NCBI GenBank assembly: GCA_903632075.3
Contig: CAHIKZ030001202.1
Location: 1,731,001 to 1,795,000 of the forward strand
Source: Acanthosepion pharaonis
Lineage: Eukaryota > Mollusca > Cephalopoda > Sepiida > Sepiidae
DNA length: 64,000 nucleotides
Direction: 5' to 3'
In this document: one piece after another, positions 1 through 11,311 of the stretch
Position numbering within the stretch: the first letter of the stretch is position 1
Layout: every line of letters begins with the position of its first letter
Position numbers and translations under genes: made by a program
The notes under the pieces: model-generated
The model's database searches: none
Told to the model about the DNA's origin: nothing
What the model saw: only the letters and a program-made list of their open reading frames with translations

Positions 1-629
1 TCCTATATAAACAACGAGTAAAATAACATGAAAGCAATTTATGTAATCTGTTGAGTTAAACATGTGTTTCTGTTATTTAGATTTTTTGGATTTATTTAAA
101 AATAAACAAGTAAATAAACACGCGGTCCATTTCCAATTCTTACCAAACGCGTTTTCAACAATAAAAATCTGCTGTGTTCCAAGAGCTACTATGTAGAAAG
201 TTCTTCATCGATTTGGATGTCCCTACCACTCTCTGTTTAAAGCTGATGAAGATATCGATGTGACGGTGGACTTATTAGACTTCGATCTAAATGTCTAACA
301 CTCAGAACATCGATTTGATCATGAAAACGTTGCTCTCTGTCATTTAAAAAGCACTAATTTGCTATGGCCTACGATAGCTTTGACCTTAAAATAAACAAAA
401 AACAAGGTCCTTGCACAGCAAGTTCCAAATACCATCTTGCCAGATTTTGATATTATCATCTATGATAAACCTCTCGAACAATTTTTCATATTTAGGCAGC
501 GTTTTATCAAAATAGTACACGTCACAAAAAGGATGTGGAACAGAGAATTGGAGCTGCCCAAGAGGCATTTGGAATGCTAATCCAATCAAATCTTCAACAA
601 CAAAGATTTAATAATAAATAATATGATCT
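1..629. other. Unassigned AT-rich sequence
   Basis: No coding region, repeat family or RNA gene is recognised here. A 67-codon minus-strand reading frame at 386-589 has no recognisable motif and is treated as chance. Confidence 0.4.
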
Positions 630-1110
630 ACAATGCTGCTGTCATTTCAACTTTGCGATCTGACTGCTAAACCTGGATTCTATATCGTTGCAACATCTAA
701 ACTCTACGAAGCTTTCACTAGTAAAAGCTTCGTAGACTCTTGAACATCAAATGGAATTACTACGTGACCAACACCAAAGTCCAATAGACAAATCATCGAA
801 TCACTGATCATTAAACACCGTCTTCGATGGTCCGGACATGTAGCAAGAATATTTCCACATCAAGTCTTATTCAGCGAGTTCTCATCTCAAGAAAAAGACC
901 ACGTGGTTGTTCTCTTGAAAGATACAAGGACCAACTCAAAACAGCACTGAAACCTACTGGACGTGAGTCTAAATCGTTTGAAACACAAACCCGACACCGT
1001 ACCAATTGGCGGTGTTCAATCATTATCGGAATTAAAAACTTCAAAATCATCAGAAGAGAAAAAGAAGTCAAATGACAAGAGAGAAACGCTCGACAAAATC
1101 GACCTTTGTA

Positions 1111-1123
1111 CAGAACCAACATT
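1111..1123. repeat. Target-site duplication, left copy
   Basis: CAGAACCAACATT occurs here and again at 1541-1553. The host LINE sequence runs on after the second copy, as expected for target-primed insertion of the SINE between them. Confidence 0.8.
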
Positions 1124-1540
1124 CTGTTCTTGTTCTTGTAACGGCATTGACCAGGGGTGGGTTGAGCCGGCTCCAATATTGGAGTTTCATGGGAATTTGG
1201 AATTCACAAGTGGTCCCCAACCCGCATGTATAGCACATGAGATTTGATTATAGTGGTGAAGGTTTCGTGCAGGACCATCCACACTTTTTGAAGGGACGAA
1301 TACAGAGACCTGGTGCACTACGTACCACAAGGTCCCCAAACGGCCCTTTGCAGGTTTTGGATTCAGAGTTTTCCTCCTTCTAGGCCAGTTGCCATCCAAG
1401 GCTATAGGACCCAGTCTGTTCTATAGCTGGAGGGACAAGAAGAGGATTCACATTACTTTCCCATCGCTATAAAATTCGACTGGAATTCGAACTCGGCTCT
1501 CCGATTCCTCAATCCAAGCCGCTATCCACCGTGCCTCCTC
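1124..1540 (-). mobile_element. tRNA-derived SINE (family B head) inserted in the LINE
   Basis: On the minus strand the element starts with a tRNA-like head (about 1455-1540). Its Pol III B box reads GTTCGAATTCC and the text is close to the family B SINEs at 4384, 17788 and 51878. The head is followed by a body unlike those copies and a short 3' end made of repeated CAAGAA units near 1124-1140. A perfect 13-bp direct repeat brackets it, which fixes both ends and gives a length of 417 bp. It is presumably mobilised in trans by a LINE, as is usual for SINEs. Confidence 0.75.
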
Positions 1541-1553
1541 CAGAACCAACATT
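1541..1553. repeat. Target-site duplication, right copy
   Basis: This is identical to the 13 bases at 1111-1123 and marks the 5' (tRNA head) end of the minus-strand SINE. Confidence 0.8.
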
Positions 1554-1744
1554 ACTATGCAGAAAATGTCATCGGCTCTTCTATGTAAGAATTGGTCTAA
1601 TTAATTGTCAACGCCATCATCATAAAGGAAGCGATCAGCAAAGAAGAAATTAAATTCTTGGATATGAGATAAAGCCGACGACGACGACATCATTTTTTAG
1701 TCATTTCACTCGATGCAAGGCAATAATAAAGCCACTAAGACACA

Positions 1745-2168
1745 AGGGGGGGTTACAGAGTGTGAAAGAATAAGAAAAAGAGAAACATTAAAGAGAAAGA
1801 ATGATAGAAGATTTATGGAGAAGACAGTAGATAACAATTGACATTGCATTTAAATTTTTGAAAGTAAAATCTGGCTGAGAGTTCCACAAGCGAGAAATGT
1901 GAGAACAAAAACTATTAGAATAGATCTTACGATTACGTCTAGCTATTTCAACTGTAAATTGAAGAGACCTCGCCGCCAATCTAGTACTGCGCAAAAATTC
2001 ATAAAGTCTATCAACCATAGTGCAGAGTTTATCGGAACAATTACCAATAGAGTATTTATAGAAAAGACACAGGGAAGCAATTTTATAGCGATGGGAAAGT
2101 GATTGAAACTGAGATACCAGGTCAGAATCAGCAATATTGCAGATTCTTATTTGAATGTTATCAAACAT
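1745..2168 (-). pseudogene. Jockey/CR1-like LINE, 3' end of reverse-transcriptase ORF
   Basis: A 126-codon minus-strand frame contains LSHRYKIASLCLFYKY, STRLAARSLQFTVEIARR and SNSFCSHISRLWNSQPD. This is the typical tail of jockey/CR1-type reverse-transcriptase polyproteins. Related tails lie at 8885-10110, 10310-10835, 26690-26935 (plus strand), 55905-56545 and 62080-62290. The upstream catalytic part is missing, so this is a 5'-truncated copy. Confidence 0.7.
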
Positions 2169-2169
2169 T

Positions 2170-3035
2170 TCAAAATAAACTTTTGAATAATATACACCCT
2201 TGCAAATTAATTGAAACGAAACGAATAATTCCGTTATTATTTACTTTTTGTATTTTTCCAATGAAACATGGCCCAGTGTACATGTTAGTATTTCGTATGT
2301 CAATTCCACGAAGTCGTTTCTTGCAGAATGACCACAGATTCTCGATTTGAATTAAATCAAGCAACTTTCCGAGCCAGTTCTTTGATTTACTCATTGATAA
2401 TGCTTGCCAGTGTATTCGTGCAGCGTTACAATTTTTGTAATGGCCGTAGGACAACTAATCGACAGTCGAGACAATAGAAAATCTGATATAATCACCGATA
2501 ACACAATATTTTACAAGGCCAAGCAAATTTCATCATACACCCCGAAAACAGATTCATATTACTTCACACCATTGCAAATGACCTAATCTGCGTTAAAAAT
2601 AGAAATCGATTACACCCTATCACTCCAGAAAGGAAACTAAAGCGGTTGCTTCAATTAACTTTCACAGGGGTGCAATATGACACACACAAACAATATGCTG
2701 TCAGTATATTGCTCATATAAATATATCCCGAAGAAATTGCACATATACTGATCTAGCGGACATATAAACCAAAAGCCTGAAATTATTTTTTATAATCTCT
2801 AATGGAATTTTTAACCAAGATTTTGTAATAACAGGTTGTCAGATAAACTCTTTCTCTTTTCTCATTTTTTAGAAATGCCATTATTCGCCAACAATACAAA
2901 AAGAAAACAGTCAATGTTTGATTCTTCTACTCATTGCTTTATTCGGCAAATCGTGCATTGTCGTGTAATTCTAAATACCAAGTTTCAATTTCAGTCGAGT
3001 TGGTTACATTCACTTAAGCACAAATATCCTTAGTA
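2170..3035. other. Unassigned sequence
   Basis: Several short frames on both strands show no recognisable domain or matching repeat elsewhere in the window. Confidence 0.35.
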
Positions 3036-3039
3036 AAGG

Positions 3040-3236
3040 TCTGAATCGATCTCTTCTTCTTTCAGCTACGGGTTGAATAGCTCAACAGATTGGGACATAT
3101 AGCCTTGGTTGCCAACCAGTCTACCACAGAAAGAAATGTCAACCTACTGTGGAATATTCTTCTACCTAGTCAATTATAAATCAAAAGAGACATGATCACA
3201 AAAGCGTGTATCAAATATGGCACTTAACTGACTGCT
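3040..3236 (+). repeat. SINE family B, 3' body fragment
   Basis: The text from the 'ctatgggt' region through 'cagaaagaaatg', 'caacctactgtgg' and 'gcgtgtatca' matches the 3' half of the SINEs at 4384-4676, 17788-18085 and 51878-52175. The tRNA head is missing, so this is a 5'-truncated copy. Confidence 0.65.
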
Positions 3237-3239
3237 AAA

Positions 3240-3722
3240 TTCTGGTATGAATTTCTCTCCCCAGCTATCGATTAAATAGTAGGTTTTACATCAGTGAATC
3301 TTTGTTTCACCCCCCCAAATTCTTACAATCTAAAAATATTTTCTGTTTTTTTAATAAACGCCAAGAGGTTGATAAATCATAAAAAAGAAATCAATTAATT
3401 TCGGTTAATTTTACACCTGTAGGAAAATAAAATTTAGTTTTAAACTTCAATTCAACTACGATCCTTATTTGATTGTATTCTATTAGTTTTATGACAAAGA
3501 GAATTTATCGAAATCCTACTAAAGTATTTTAGTCTCTGGTTATACTTGCGTATCTAAAGATTATCTAAAGAATGATTAGTAAATCTATCAACCATGCTAA
3601 TGTTTCACTAGCCTGCCAATTTCTTCATAGGAGAGATCAACGTGTCTTCAAGAATTTATGGGGTCAAGTTCCCTAATCCACGATGTCATTGAATGAAACG
3701 CCTCGCAGACTATTGGAATACA
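3240..3722 (+). repeat. Interspersed repeat, copy A
   Basis: About 480 bp resemble the region 4140-4740. Shared landmarks are TTCTTA(C/T)AATCTAAAA, TTGATAA, 'ttccctaatccacga' and the end 'gaaacgcctcgc...ctattgga'. This copy lacks the SINE found in copy B, so it acts as an unoccupied paralogous site. Confidence 0.6.
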
Positions 3723-4029
3723 AACCGAAAAAGATGGTCAGCTGAAGCGGTGTGTGGGGGGATCAGGGGCGTACAATGTATGCCGTAGAACTTCAGAACC
3801 AAGTTCATAACCTTTTTGGTTAGAATCGCGGCTGGAGGTTGGGGGTTATCTTGTCGAAGAAGAACGTGTCAAAAATGTTCTTTTTTGCCAACTTGGTACC
3901 CTATTGTCATATTGTTGAAAAGCGGTAAAATCCAGTCAAAGTAATAAAAATATGTCTAAAAAAAGAAAACTTAAACATTATAAAAAAAGTTCTTTGAGTG
4001 TTAATTCAAACATAATTGAAGAAGAAGAA

Positions 4030-4383
4030 AAAAACGGACTGATAACGGCTCGGAATTTGGGATCGAACATCCGAGTTTCAATTCTCGTTGGGATCACTAT
4101 ATTCACTTATACTTAAATACCATTGAGAAATATATGAATCCCTATCTTCTTCCCCCACAGCTATGGGTTAATTAGTAGGACTTGTATCACTAAATCATTA
4201 TCTAAAAAAATTCTTATAATCTAAAACATTTCTAGCTTTAACCTGCAAAATGTTGATAAGCCGTAAAAAAACTAATAAATCAATCTTAGTTGGTTTTACC
4301 CCTCTAAGAGAATACAATCCATTTTTCAATTTCATTTCAAATATCATCCCTAATTCATGGAGTAAAGTTCCCTAATCCACGAC
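4030..4383 (+). repeat. Interspersed repeat copy B with tRNA-like head
   Basis: The 5' part (about 4035-4090) looks tRNA-derived, with a box close to GTTTCAATTCTCG, and is followed by the same tail as copy A. It continues on the far side of the inserted SINE at 4677-4740. Confidence 0.55.
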
Positions 4384-4676
4384 GGAGACACGGTGGAGTA
4401 ATGGCTCGAATTGAGGAATCGGAGAAAGCCGAGTTCGAATTCCAGTCGAAACCATTACATTCAATTACGTGCTAATACCCTTGGGAAATCCTCATCTTCT
4501 CCCCCCTCCCCCAGCTATGCGTAAACAGTAGGACAGACCGGGTTCTATAGCCTTGGATGGCAACTGCAGAAAGAAATGGCAACCTACTGTGGGGAAAAAT
4601 CTGCTTGGTCAGTCATGTATCGAAAGATATATGATCGCCTAAGCGTGTATCACGCATGGCACATAACTGACTGACT
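4384..4676 (+). mobile_element. tRNA-derived SINE family B, full-length copy
   Basis: This copy has the head with GTTCGAATTCC B box (about 4430-4443), a body with a C/T-rich stretch and 'ggttctatagccttgg', and the 3' end 'gcgtgtatcacgcatggcac'. ACGACG flanks it on both sides, and the paralogous repeat at 3690 lacks the insert, which supports a real insertion event. Confidence 0.75.
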
Positions 4677-4749
4677 CTACGACGTTGTTTTACGAAACGC
4701 CTCGCCAGCTATTGGAAAGCGAGGAAGAAGCTGCTCTGAAAGGAACAAT

Positions 4750-5260
4750 TCAATTCAGAATACGGTATATGTAGTGTCCATTCAGAACGTAGGTGATGAT
4801 AGCTCTCCACAATTTCCTCTCTTTCCTAGTTATTAATAGATATTCTCTTTTTGTTATTTTTTTAAACTCTTGTTCCGGCATCCATTTACTCAAACTTGCT
4901 AGGTGGGTTATGTATTGTTTTCCTCCGCCCCTCTTGCCTTCAATCTGCCCTGTGAGTATCGGATTCGCCAAGCCCCTTTTCCTTATTATCTGCCACAAAA
5001 TTTTCAACGATCTCTTCCTGATGTTAAGTTTCCTTTTTGTTTCCATTTTCTCTAAAACTTCGCCGCTGCTCAATTGTTTGGTTCATAGTATCCTCCGCAT
5101 CCTTCTATAGAATCAGATTTCTGTTTCCTCAAGTCTCTTCTTCATCTTTGAGGAGATTGCCTAGCATTAATTACCATATAGGAAGACAGATACAGTCTTT
5201 TTCTTCAAAGAGAAAGAGATGATTATAGATAAATAAAATAAACTTTCTCTTTCAACTTGT
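4750..5260 (-). pseudogene. RTE-like LINE, C-terminal remnant
   Basis: Minus-strand translation gives RRLEET, FYRRMRRIL, EVLEKMETKRKL, KRGLANPILTGQIEGKRGGG, ITHLASLSKWM and ERKLWRAIITYVLNGH. This is the conserved tail of the 'craniofacial-development-protein-like' RTE LINEs common in marine invertebrates. A 107-codon open piece remains (4750-5073), with stops further upstream. It is a dead 5'-truncated copy. Confidence 0.7.
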
Positions 5261-5639
5261 TGCTACATTTAATTTTGTTCTTACGGCATTATAGACCAGT
5301 TATCTTTTGTAGTCATAGAATCTTTACACATGCCGACTGGTTTTTCAATCAAGCTTTCTGTCGCCAAACTTATTTTCTCGCCATTTTTGCCTGCAGTTCT
5401 GTTGCCGCATCTGTCCCAGCGCCATTTTACCAGCTAGACAACACCGTGTTTCTAGAAGCTTTAGGTGTTTTCAAGATATTCAGTTACACTACTCAGATAC
5501 GGCTTACTTTCATTTTATCTTTTTATTTTGACAGTCAGCAAATTCTTTCTTTCTTCCTTTCTTTCTTTTCTCTAGTTATCAATTGGTGCCATCTCCACCA
5601 CTTTGACCACTGTTCATTTACGCATGGCTCCAAAATCCA

Positions 5640-5945
5640 TAAATCTAAAGATACTGTCTGCCATGATGGCTGGACATCACGTGACATGTGAAGAGCGGAT
5701 CGTCAGAAATAGAGACAATAGAAGAAGAAGAAGAAGAAGAAGAAGAAGAAGAAGAAGGTGAAGGTGTTTTGACAACATGGTATTATTTCTCTATCTTTCA
5801 TATTTAAAATATAAAGTATTTTCTAAAGAATTAATCAATTTATTTTTAATCCGACATTTTATTACGGTAAACGTTTTTACAGTGGAAACTCGTATTTGGA
5901 ATAGACGCTCAATTTTATCTTTATTTTAAACTGTTTATTTATATA
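5640..5945 (+). repeat. LINE 3' end / 3' UTR with (GAA)n
   Basis: A (GAA)n run (5724-5757) is followed by about 190 bp closely similar to 7170-7350, with shared 'tttatttttaatccgacattt' and 'aatagacgc'. Because the 7170 copy directly follows a LINE tail, this is taken as the same LINE 3' UTR. Confidence 0.5.
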
Positions 5946-5999
5946 TCTATCATATTCTGTTCTTATCTATCTATATATCGATCAAAGTCTGTTCAGCGT

Positions 6000-6235
6000 C
6001 CTGGGTAAGACGATAAACTACATCCAAAAGGAAGGCCTCTAATCAGGTTTTGAGGAACGTGGAACCACCTCTTAATTGCTGGTGTTCCCAGGTTCACCCT
6101 GATCCGGGGCGGTAGCACCTGCTAAGGTCCAAGGTATGGGCAAATAGTTAACCCCCAAACTGGAGTCGAAACGCTATGAATTATTACCAGCAATGCATTT
6201 AAAAACATATTACCAGCAATAAAAATGTTTTCGGC
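6000..6235. other. Unassigned GC-richer block
   Basis: About 230 bases of higher GC contain phrases such as 'ccctgatccggggcggtagcacc'. No matching copy was found in the window. It may be an inactive repeat, but nothing identifies it. Confidence 0.3.
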
Positions 6236-6301
6236 ATTAAATAACCCAAAGAGGTTGATATGCCGTAAAACAGACCAGACCAAACCAAACCAGTCTGTTC
6301 A

Positions 6302-6302
<1 letters not shown>

Positions 6303-6334
<32 letters not shown>
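6303..6334 (+). repeat. (ATCT)n microsatellite
   Basis: Eight tandem tetranucleotides. Confidence 0.9.
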
Positions 6335-6335
<1 letters not shown>

Positions 6336-6984
6336 CTTGAAATTAGAAATGTGGTAAATCTTATAGTCATAAATTTGATAGGTCTTGCATTGGATTTTAG
6401 GACTGCAGCGGTTAGTGTTCGAATGTGGCTAAGAAAGCATAACACAGCTGATGACACTAGAGTCAAAAAGCATCACATATTTAAGACCAGAATTTCAAAT
6501 ATCTTTATAAAGAAATGTTTTCTATGAAATTGTCAAAATGGTTTTAATTCTTTTTTATACTATATAAAAGCGATTTGTTTCTATTCTCAGACTGAAAAGA
6601 AAATAAGCAGAATAGTTTCTTAAAGGTTACCATCCCCAATAGAACCGGTTCCTGGAAGACTCTATGTCTAGCCATAATTGTACATAAAGTAGTTTCTTTT
6701 ATTTTCACCCATTACCAGCTTATTTCATGCTGTCTGCTTTTCAAAATGAGTGTTATTTTTTTTTAGACTCGTGCTTTAGAAAATTTCATCCCGTTTTTCA
6801 AAATGAATGCATCAGGGTGCCGCCAATTCACAAGAATTTCACTTTTTTGGTTGACTGCTCCTTCCACGTTCTTGAATTCTACAAGTTTTAGTTTCTCCTG
6901 TATAGGTTGCAATTTCTTCCACTTTTTTTTAATTATTTTTATGGTATACCATTTTACTTCTGGTGATTCTCAAAGACACTTAAT

Positions 6985-7350
6985 GAGGAAATAAGGCTTG
7001 GAAAAGTTGACCACTGACAGGCTGTCGTAACGGTGAGATGGACAAGCTTGTGTAAATGATTGACGGAACAGGGGTTAGGAGAGATAAAAAGAAAAAACAA
7101 ATTTCAATAAGATCTACAAAAGGACAGGAAAATGTGGAGAGCCATAATCGCCCACGTCCTGAACGGACACGGCGCATAAAAGATGTTTTGACATATTTGA
7201 AAGATAAACTAATTTCTAAGGCATTAATGGATTTATTTTTAATCCGACATTTTTATTATTTGTATTACTTTAAACGATATTACAGGGATATTATCGTATT
7301 TGAAATAGACGCCCATTTTTATTGTTATTTTAAACTATATGTAATACATC
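6985..7350 (+). pseudogene. RTE-like LINE 3' terminus and 3' UTR
   Basis: With frameshifts, the plus strand reads KRTGK then RAIIAHVLNGHGA and a stop at about 7178. This is the same C-terminal phrase as in the minus-strand copy at 4750-5260. The next 170 bp match 5758-5945. Confidence 0.55.
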
Positions 7351-7806
7351 TAACGGCAATCGCATTTAAGAAAGTTAAAAAAAAAAGCGCTTCCTCTGTA
7401 GGAAAAACAACCGTTGGATCCGGTTTGCTTTACCTCTCGTCTACAGAGAGCTACCCAGTTCACAAAACATATTTCCTCACTTAGATATGTTTCTCGAAAT
7501 CGACTTAGTTTCGTGCATGGGGATTGATCTTTTCTCAGATTCTACCGAAAATGTCCTTTCTTAATAATTTTTGTATTTTGTTTTAGAAGGCATCTTTCTG
7601 TTATTCCAGTACGCCTTCAAATTTCTGTGTCCTATTTTCTTTTTTTTTTCCTATAAGAACACTTTCCAGATATTTAAATTTTCAAATTTTAAACAGTAAC
7701 CGAGAGGACTCAATTCATTAAAAGAGTCTTGTATCAGCAGCAGTTGTATTCACTGTTTACAAATTCACGCTTTTTCCCCATAACATCAATCAACTAAGTG
7801 ATAAAT

Positions 7807-7809
<3 letters not shown>

Positions 7810-7870
<61 letters not shown>
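7810..7870 (+). repeat. (CA)n microsatellite
   Basis: About 30 uninterrupted CA units. Confidence 0.95.
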
Positions 7871-7872
<2 letters not shown>

Positions 7873-7951
7873 ACATCAATTAGCTAAGTGACAAATTACA
7901 TTTATTTGGATTAATAACACACACACAAGTACACATACACACATATATATA

Positions 7952-8460
7952 TTTTCAGGTATGCTATATTTATGGGATAAAGTGCGGAATATCAGCGATA
8001 GAGCGTATGTAAATATAAGATTGCACATTGAGGTCAAAACCCAGCTGTGACGTTATGTTTCATGCTTAAATGCAATCATCAGGCCATGTATGTTGTGTTT
8101 TGAATCGACTATTTATATATGCTGGTCAATGGTGTATCATGGGTAGAAAGTCTATTGTATTATCCTAACAGTTATTTTGTGGGCGGTAACGGTCATGTTT
8201 CGAAATATTCTAGGGTCTGTAGAGTGGAAATAATTGTGGATCTGAATGCAGTTTTCTGGCTATTTTACAGTGGTGGTTGTTAACTTTTTTTACTCGTTAT
8301 TGGTTATTGATTATTTTATTATTTGGTGTTGATTGTTATTATTACTTTTACTTATTGTTTCTTATTGATTTGGATTATTTTATGTTACATATTTATCTAT
8401 ATATTTTTTTTATTTTATTAATTTATTTTTTTCATTCGTTTTTATTTTCCGATTTTTAAA
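7952..8460 (+). repeat. (TA)n-linked interspersed repeat (TLR), long copy
   Basis: The left end 'ggtatgctatatttatggg...aaagtgc' abuts a TA tract. The order is then 'gatagagcgtatgtaaatat', 'gacgttatgtttcatgctta', 'atcatcaggccatgt', 'gtgggcggtaacgg', and a T-rich segment that is the reverse complement of the A-rich core at 47100-47555. It has no coding capacity. Other copies lie at 14896, 16271 (-), 19055, 19662, 25540 (-), 47025, 47555 (-) and 55831. Confidence 0.65.
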
Positions 8461-8469
8461 TGACGAAGT

Positions 8470-8880
8470 AAAATTTGTTTTGATCTGGGAAGTTAATTAT
8501 AGATATTTTCTCCTGATACTGTTTTTCTTATTTAAAAAGAAAAAAAAATAGCATCCAGCTGATTTACGTACGTGTGATATGGAGTCGAAAATTCAAATCC
8601 GTAAAAAAGGACAACAGTTTTAAAGACTCTGTTTTCCGTTTCTAGTGTAATCCTTCTTTCAATTCAAATACGATGTCAGAATTTACCAAATGTGTTCGAT
8701 GTATAATTTCGTCATCAAGGGGAACATAAAAATAATATTTGTGTCTTTCTCTAGGGAAACTGATGAGCTGATCTACTTGGGCAAGGATCGTTATTGATGA
8801 ACATACTAATGGGAAGCCCAAAATCTTTGCTTGCGATGGAAAACCAATTTACAAGTACTTGATCCTATTTTTTAAAAATC
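8470..8880. other. Unassigned AT-rich sequence
   Basis: No gene, matching repeat or RNA element was recognised. Confidence 0.35.
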
Positions 8881-8884
8881 AAAT

Positions 8885-10110
8885 TCACCCCAAGCAAAAC
8901 AGTAAAACCACTAAAACAAAAGGGTTTACTGGGTATGAAAAAATTAGAAAACAGAACATATAATGAAGTTGCGAGAACAGTAGAATGAGGAAGACAATAG
9001 ATAGCGATTGACATTGCATATAATTTTTTGAATATTAAAATTGGCTGGAAAATATGGAGCCGGAAGAAGTGCGAGAGAAGAAAGTGTTAACATAGAACTT
9101 ACGGTTACATCTAGCCGACTCACCTGTAAATTAATGAGACATTGTTATCAATCTAGTATTGAGCTTAAATTGAAAGTCTAGGTACCATAGCGAAAAGCGA
9201 TATTTATTTATATACAGAAATGTGTCAAAAGGCCAAAATGGGAAACGAAGAGAAAGACGGCCATCTTGTCTTAATGTTAAACTTAGCTAGCCATAAACAC
9301 TGACACAAACATACCACAATATTCCTTACACCAAAACAAGGCATTCTTTCTTAGCATTTTTACTTCATCCACCATAATACCTCAGAAACTACATGGAGTC
9401 ACAACTAGTCCCTATATGTACAATTCATTGTCCTGGGTGAGGAGCTTATCCGAACAATTACCTTTCAAGTATTTATAGAAAAAGCACAGAAAAAATTACC
9501 TCGGTGGGAAAGTGATTGAAACCGAGATGCCAGGTGAAGATCAATAATATTGCTAACTCTCCTTTGGATTTCTAGAATTTCTAAATAAAGAGAAAGAACA
9601 CCGGGCAATATGTGGCAGCAATATTCTAAGCATGGATGAATGTTAGACTTATAGAGATGTGAGATTCTGGAGAGAAAAATTGTCTAGCACGACATAGAGA
9701 ACCAACTTTTTTAGCAGCTGACCTCGCAATGGATTCAATATAATATTTCCACTTTATGTCGGTCGGGAATGTTAACCCGAGAAGGCGCAACGAGTCATTT
9801 TCCTGGAGGTTAGCATCAGCCATGCTGACGGAAGGCAGAAGGGGGTCTCTTAGATGATGAATAGAAAACAGTTTTGTTTTGGAGTTGTTAAAATTAACAA
9901 GCTTTTCTTTGTCCAAGTTCACAACAGACTGAAGGTCGTTTATGACATCAGCTGTCAATTTGACCGTATCGATCTGATCAGCCTTACTATCGAAACTTGA
10001 GTAAATGGTTGTATAATTAGCGTAGATGAAAACTGATGCCATCGGAAAAGTCTTTAAAATTAAAATTAGGACTCTCAAAGAAGGACCCAAGGATAAGCAG
10101 AAAGATGTCT
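8885..10110 (-). pseudogene. Jockey/CR1-like LINE, reverse-transcriptase remnant
   Basis: A 154-codon minus-strand frame (9626-10090) reads FIYANYTTIYSSF at the place of the reverse-transcriptase catalytic motif, where Y-x-D-D would be expected. It continues with SKTKLFSIHHL, DSLRLLGLTFPTDIKWKYYIESIARSAAKK and GSLCRARQFFSPES. The last third (8885-9590) is degraded and interrupted at about 9200-9460 by sequence without a partner here. The changed catalytic motif and stops show it is inactive. Confidence 0.75.
9200..9460. other. Unidentified insertion within the LINE
   Basis: LINE-like sequence stops near 9200 and resumes near 9465 ('gtatttatagaaaaagcacag'). The sequence between has no similarity to other copies of the LINE tail (1745-2168, 55905-56545) and no identified family. 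Confidence 0.45.
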
Positions 10111-10309
10111 CTCAGTTGATTTCGGTAAATAGGTCAAGCTCACCTAGCAGTTCAAATAGTTCCTTAGGTTGAACCATTTCAGACAGTATTGTATAATCCT
10201 TAAAACACCAGTATACATCATTTGTCATGTCTCTTGCTCTTTCTAATATCATCCTGATCATGGACGTTCAATGTCTTTAACGAAACTGTCTTTTTCTGGT
10301 TCTTTTCCA

Positions 10310-10835
10310 GTTTGACATAAAATATTTATAGAAAAGGTACAAGGAAGCTACATTACGGCGATAGTAAAGTGACTAAAGCCGAGACGCCAGGTCATGACGA
10401 ATAATATTGCTGATTCTTCTTTGGATTTTATTAATAATGTTTAAATATATAGCAGGATCACCAGACTTTATCTGGCTGGAATATTCCAATAATGGAAGAA
10501 TGATAGACATAAATATGTCAGATAAATTCTGGCGAGACAGATTGTCAACCACAACACAGGGAACCCTCTTTCTTAGCAGCTGACCTCGCAATGGATTCAA
10601 TATAATATTTCCACTTTATGTCAGTCGGGAATGTTAACTCAAGAAAGCGCAACGAGTCACTTTTCTGGAGGTTAGCATCAGTCATACTGATCAGATGCAG
10701 AAAGGGATCTCTCAGGTATTTAATAGCGAGAAGTTTTGGAGTCGTTAGAATTAACATGCAATTTCTTGCCATAGTTAACAACAGACTAGGTTTTTTTCGG
10801 GGGGTCAGCATCAATTTGACTTTTTCAAACTAATC
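10310..10835 (-). pseudogene. Jockey/CR1-like LINE, second remnant
   Basis: Minus-strand frames give LAIKYLRDPFLHLISMTDANL, DSLRFLELTFPTDIKWKYY and, after a frameshift near 10570, SDIFMSIILPLLEYSSQ and IQRRISNIIRHDLASRL. It covers the same region as the copy at 9626-10090 and lies about 220 bp from it in the same orientation, so it is a separate insertion or a local duplication. Confidence 0.75.
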
Positions 10836-10839
10836 GAAA

Positions 10840-11260
10840 TTACTATAGAGACAGGGGTAAATGGTTGTCATCAGCATTGATACCAAGTTGAGAATTGATG
10901 TTTTCAGAAGAAAAAATTATCTTCAGCAACTGGTGGTAAAATAAATTAATATTTTTCTAGTTCACGGACTCATGACCCGGCTATCGGCGAGAATTTATTG
11001 AATTCTGTTGCATGCAGGATGGTCTATTCTCTGGAGTTCGTCTCTGCCACCCACAGGCCATGGGCCAGACTCTACCATGACATCTAGGAGTCTATTGTTA
11101 TTAATTTACAACGCCCTGTCCTGTGTAGGCAGAGAGAATTTTTCTTTTCAGCCACTTAGTTTTATTTGCCAATGATATCATTTTTTCTGAAGATGTATCG
11201 GCCGAAAGGTATTTAAAATTTTAAAACGTCGTGATACTTTTTATTCTGGTGAGACAATAA
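10840..11260. other. Unassigned sequence
   Basis: A slightly GC-richer portion at 10970-11130 may be further LINE sequence, but no frame gives a recognisable motif. Confidence 0.3.
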
Positions 11261-11261
11261 T

Positions 11262-11263
11262 AA

Positions 11264-11309
<46 letters not shown>
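11262..11309. repeat. (TA)n microsatellite
   Basis: Near-pure TA tract directly beside the mariner-type remnant. Confidence 0.95.

Positions 11310-11311
<2 letters not shown>

Larger units (their letters stand above)
640..1625 (+). pseudogene. RTE-like non-LTR retrotransposon, C-terminal remnant, split by a SINE
   Basis: Translated with frameshifts, the plus strand gives the C-terminal part of a LINE polyprotein: a stretch like LRRLLNIKWNYYVTN near 730-770, then HRLRWSGHVARI (about 810-850), KRPRG and a TNWRCSI segment (to about 1020). A Cys/His finger-like end, LCRKCHRLFYVRIGL, resumes at about 1556-1600. The order is that of the region after the reverse transcriptase in RTE-type LINEs, which usually ends in a C2H2-like finger. 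Several frameshifts and stops make it a dead copy. It is interrupted by a 417-bp SINE insertion (1124-1540). The clade is inferred from remembered motif style. Confidence 0.6.

Noticed and set aside
5257..5691. 144-codon plus-strand frame
   Set aside because: It lies opposite and beside LINE sequence and has no recognisable domain. Taken as chance in T-rich DNA.
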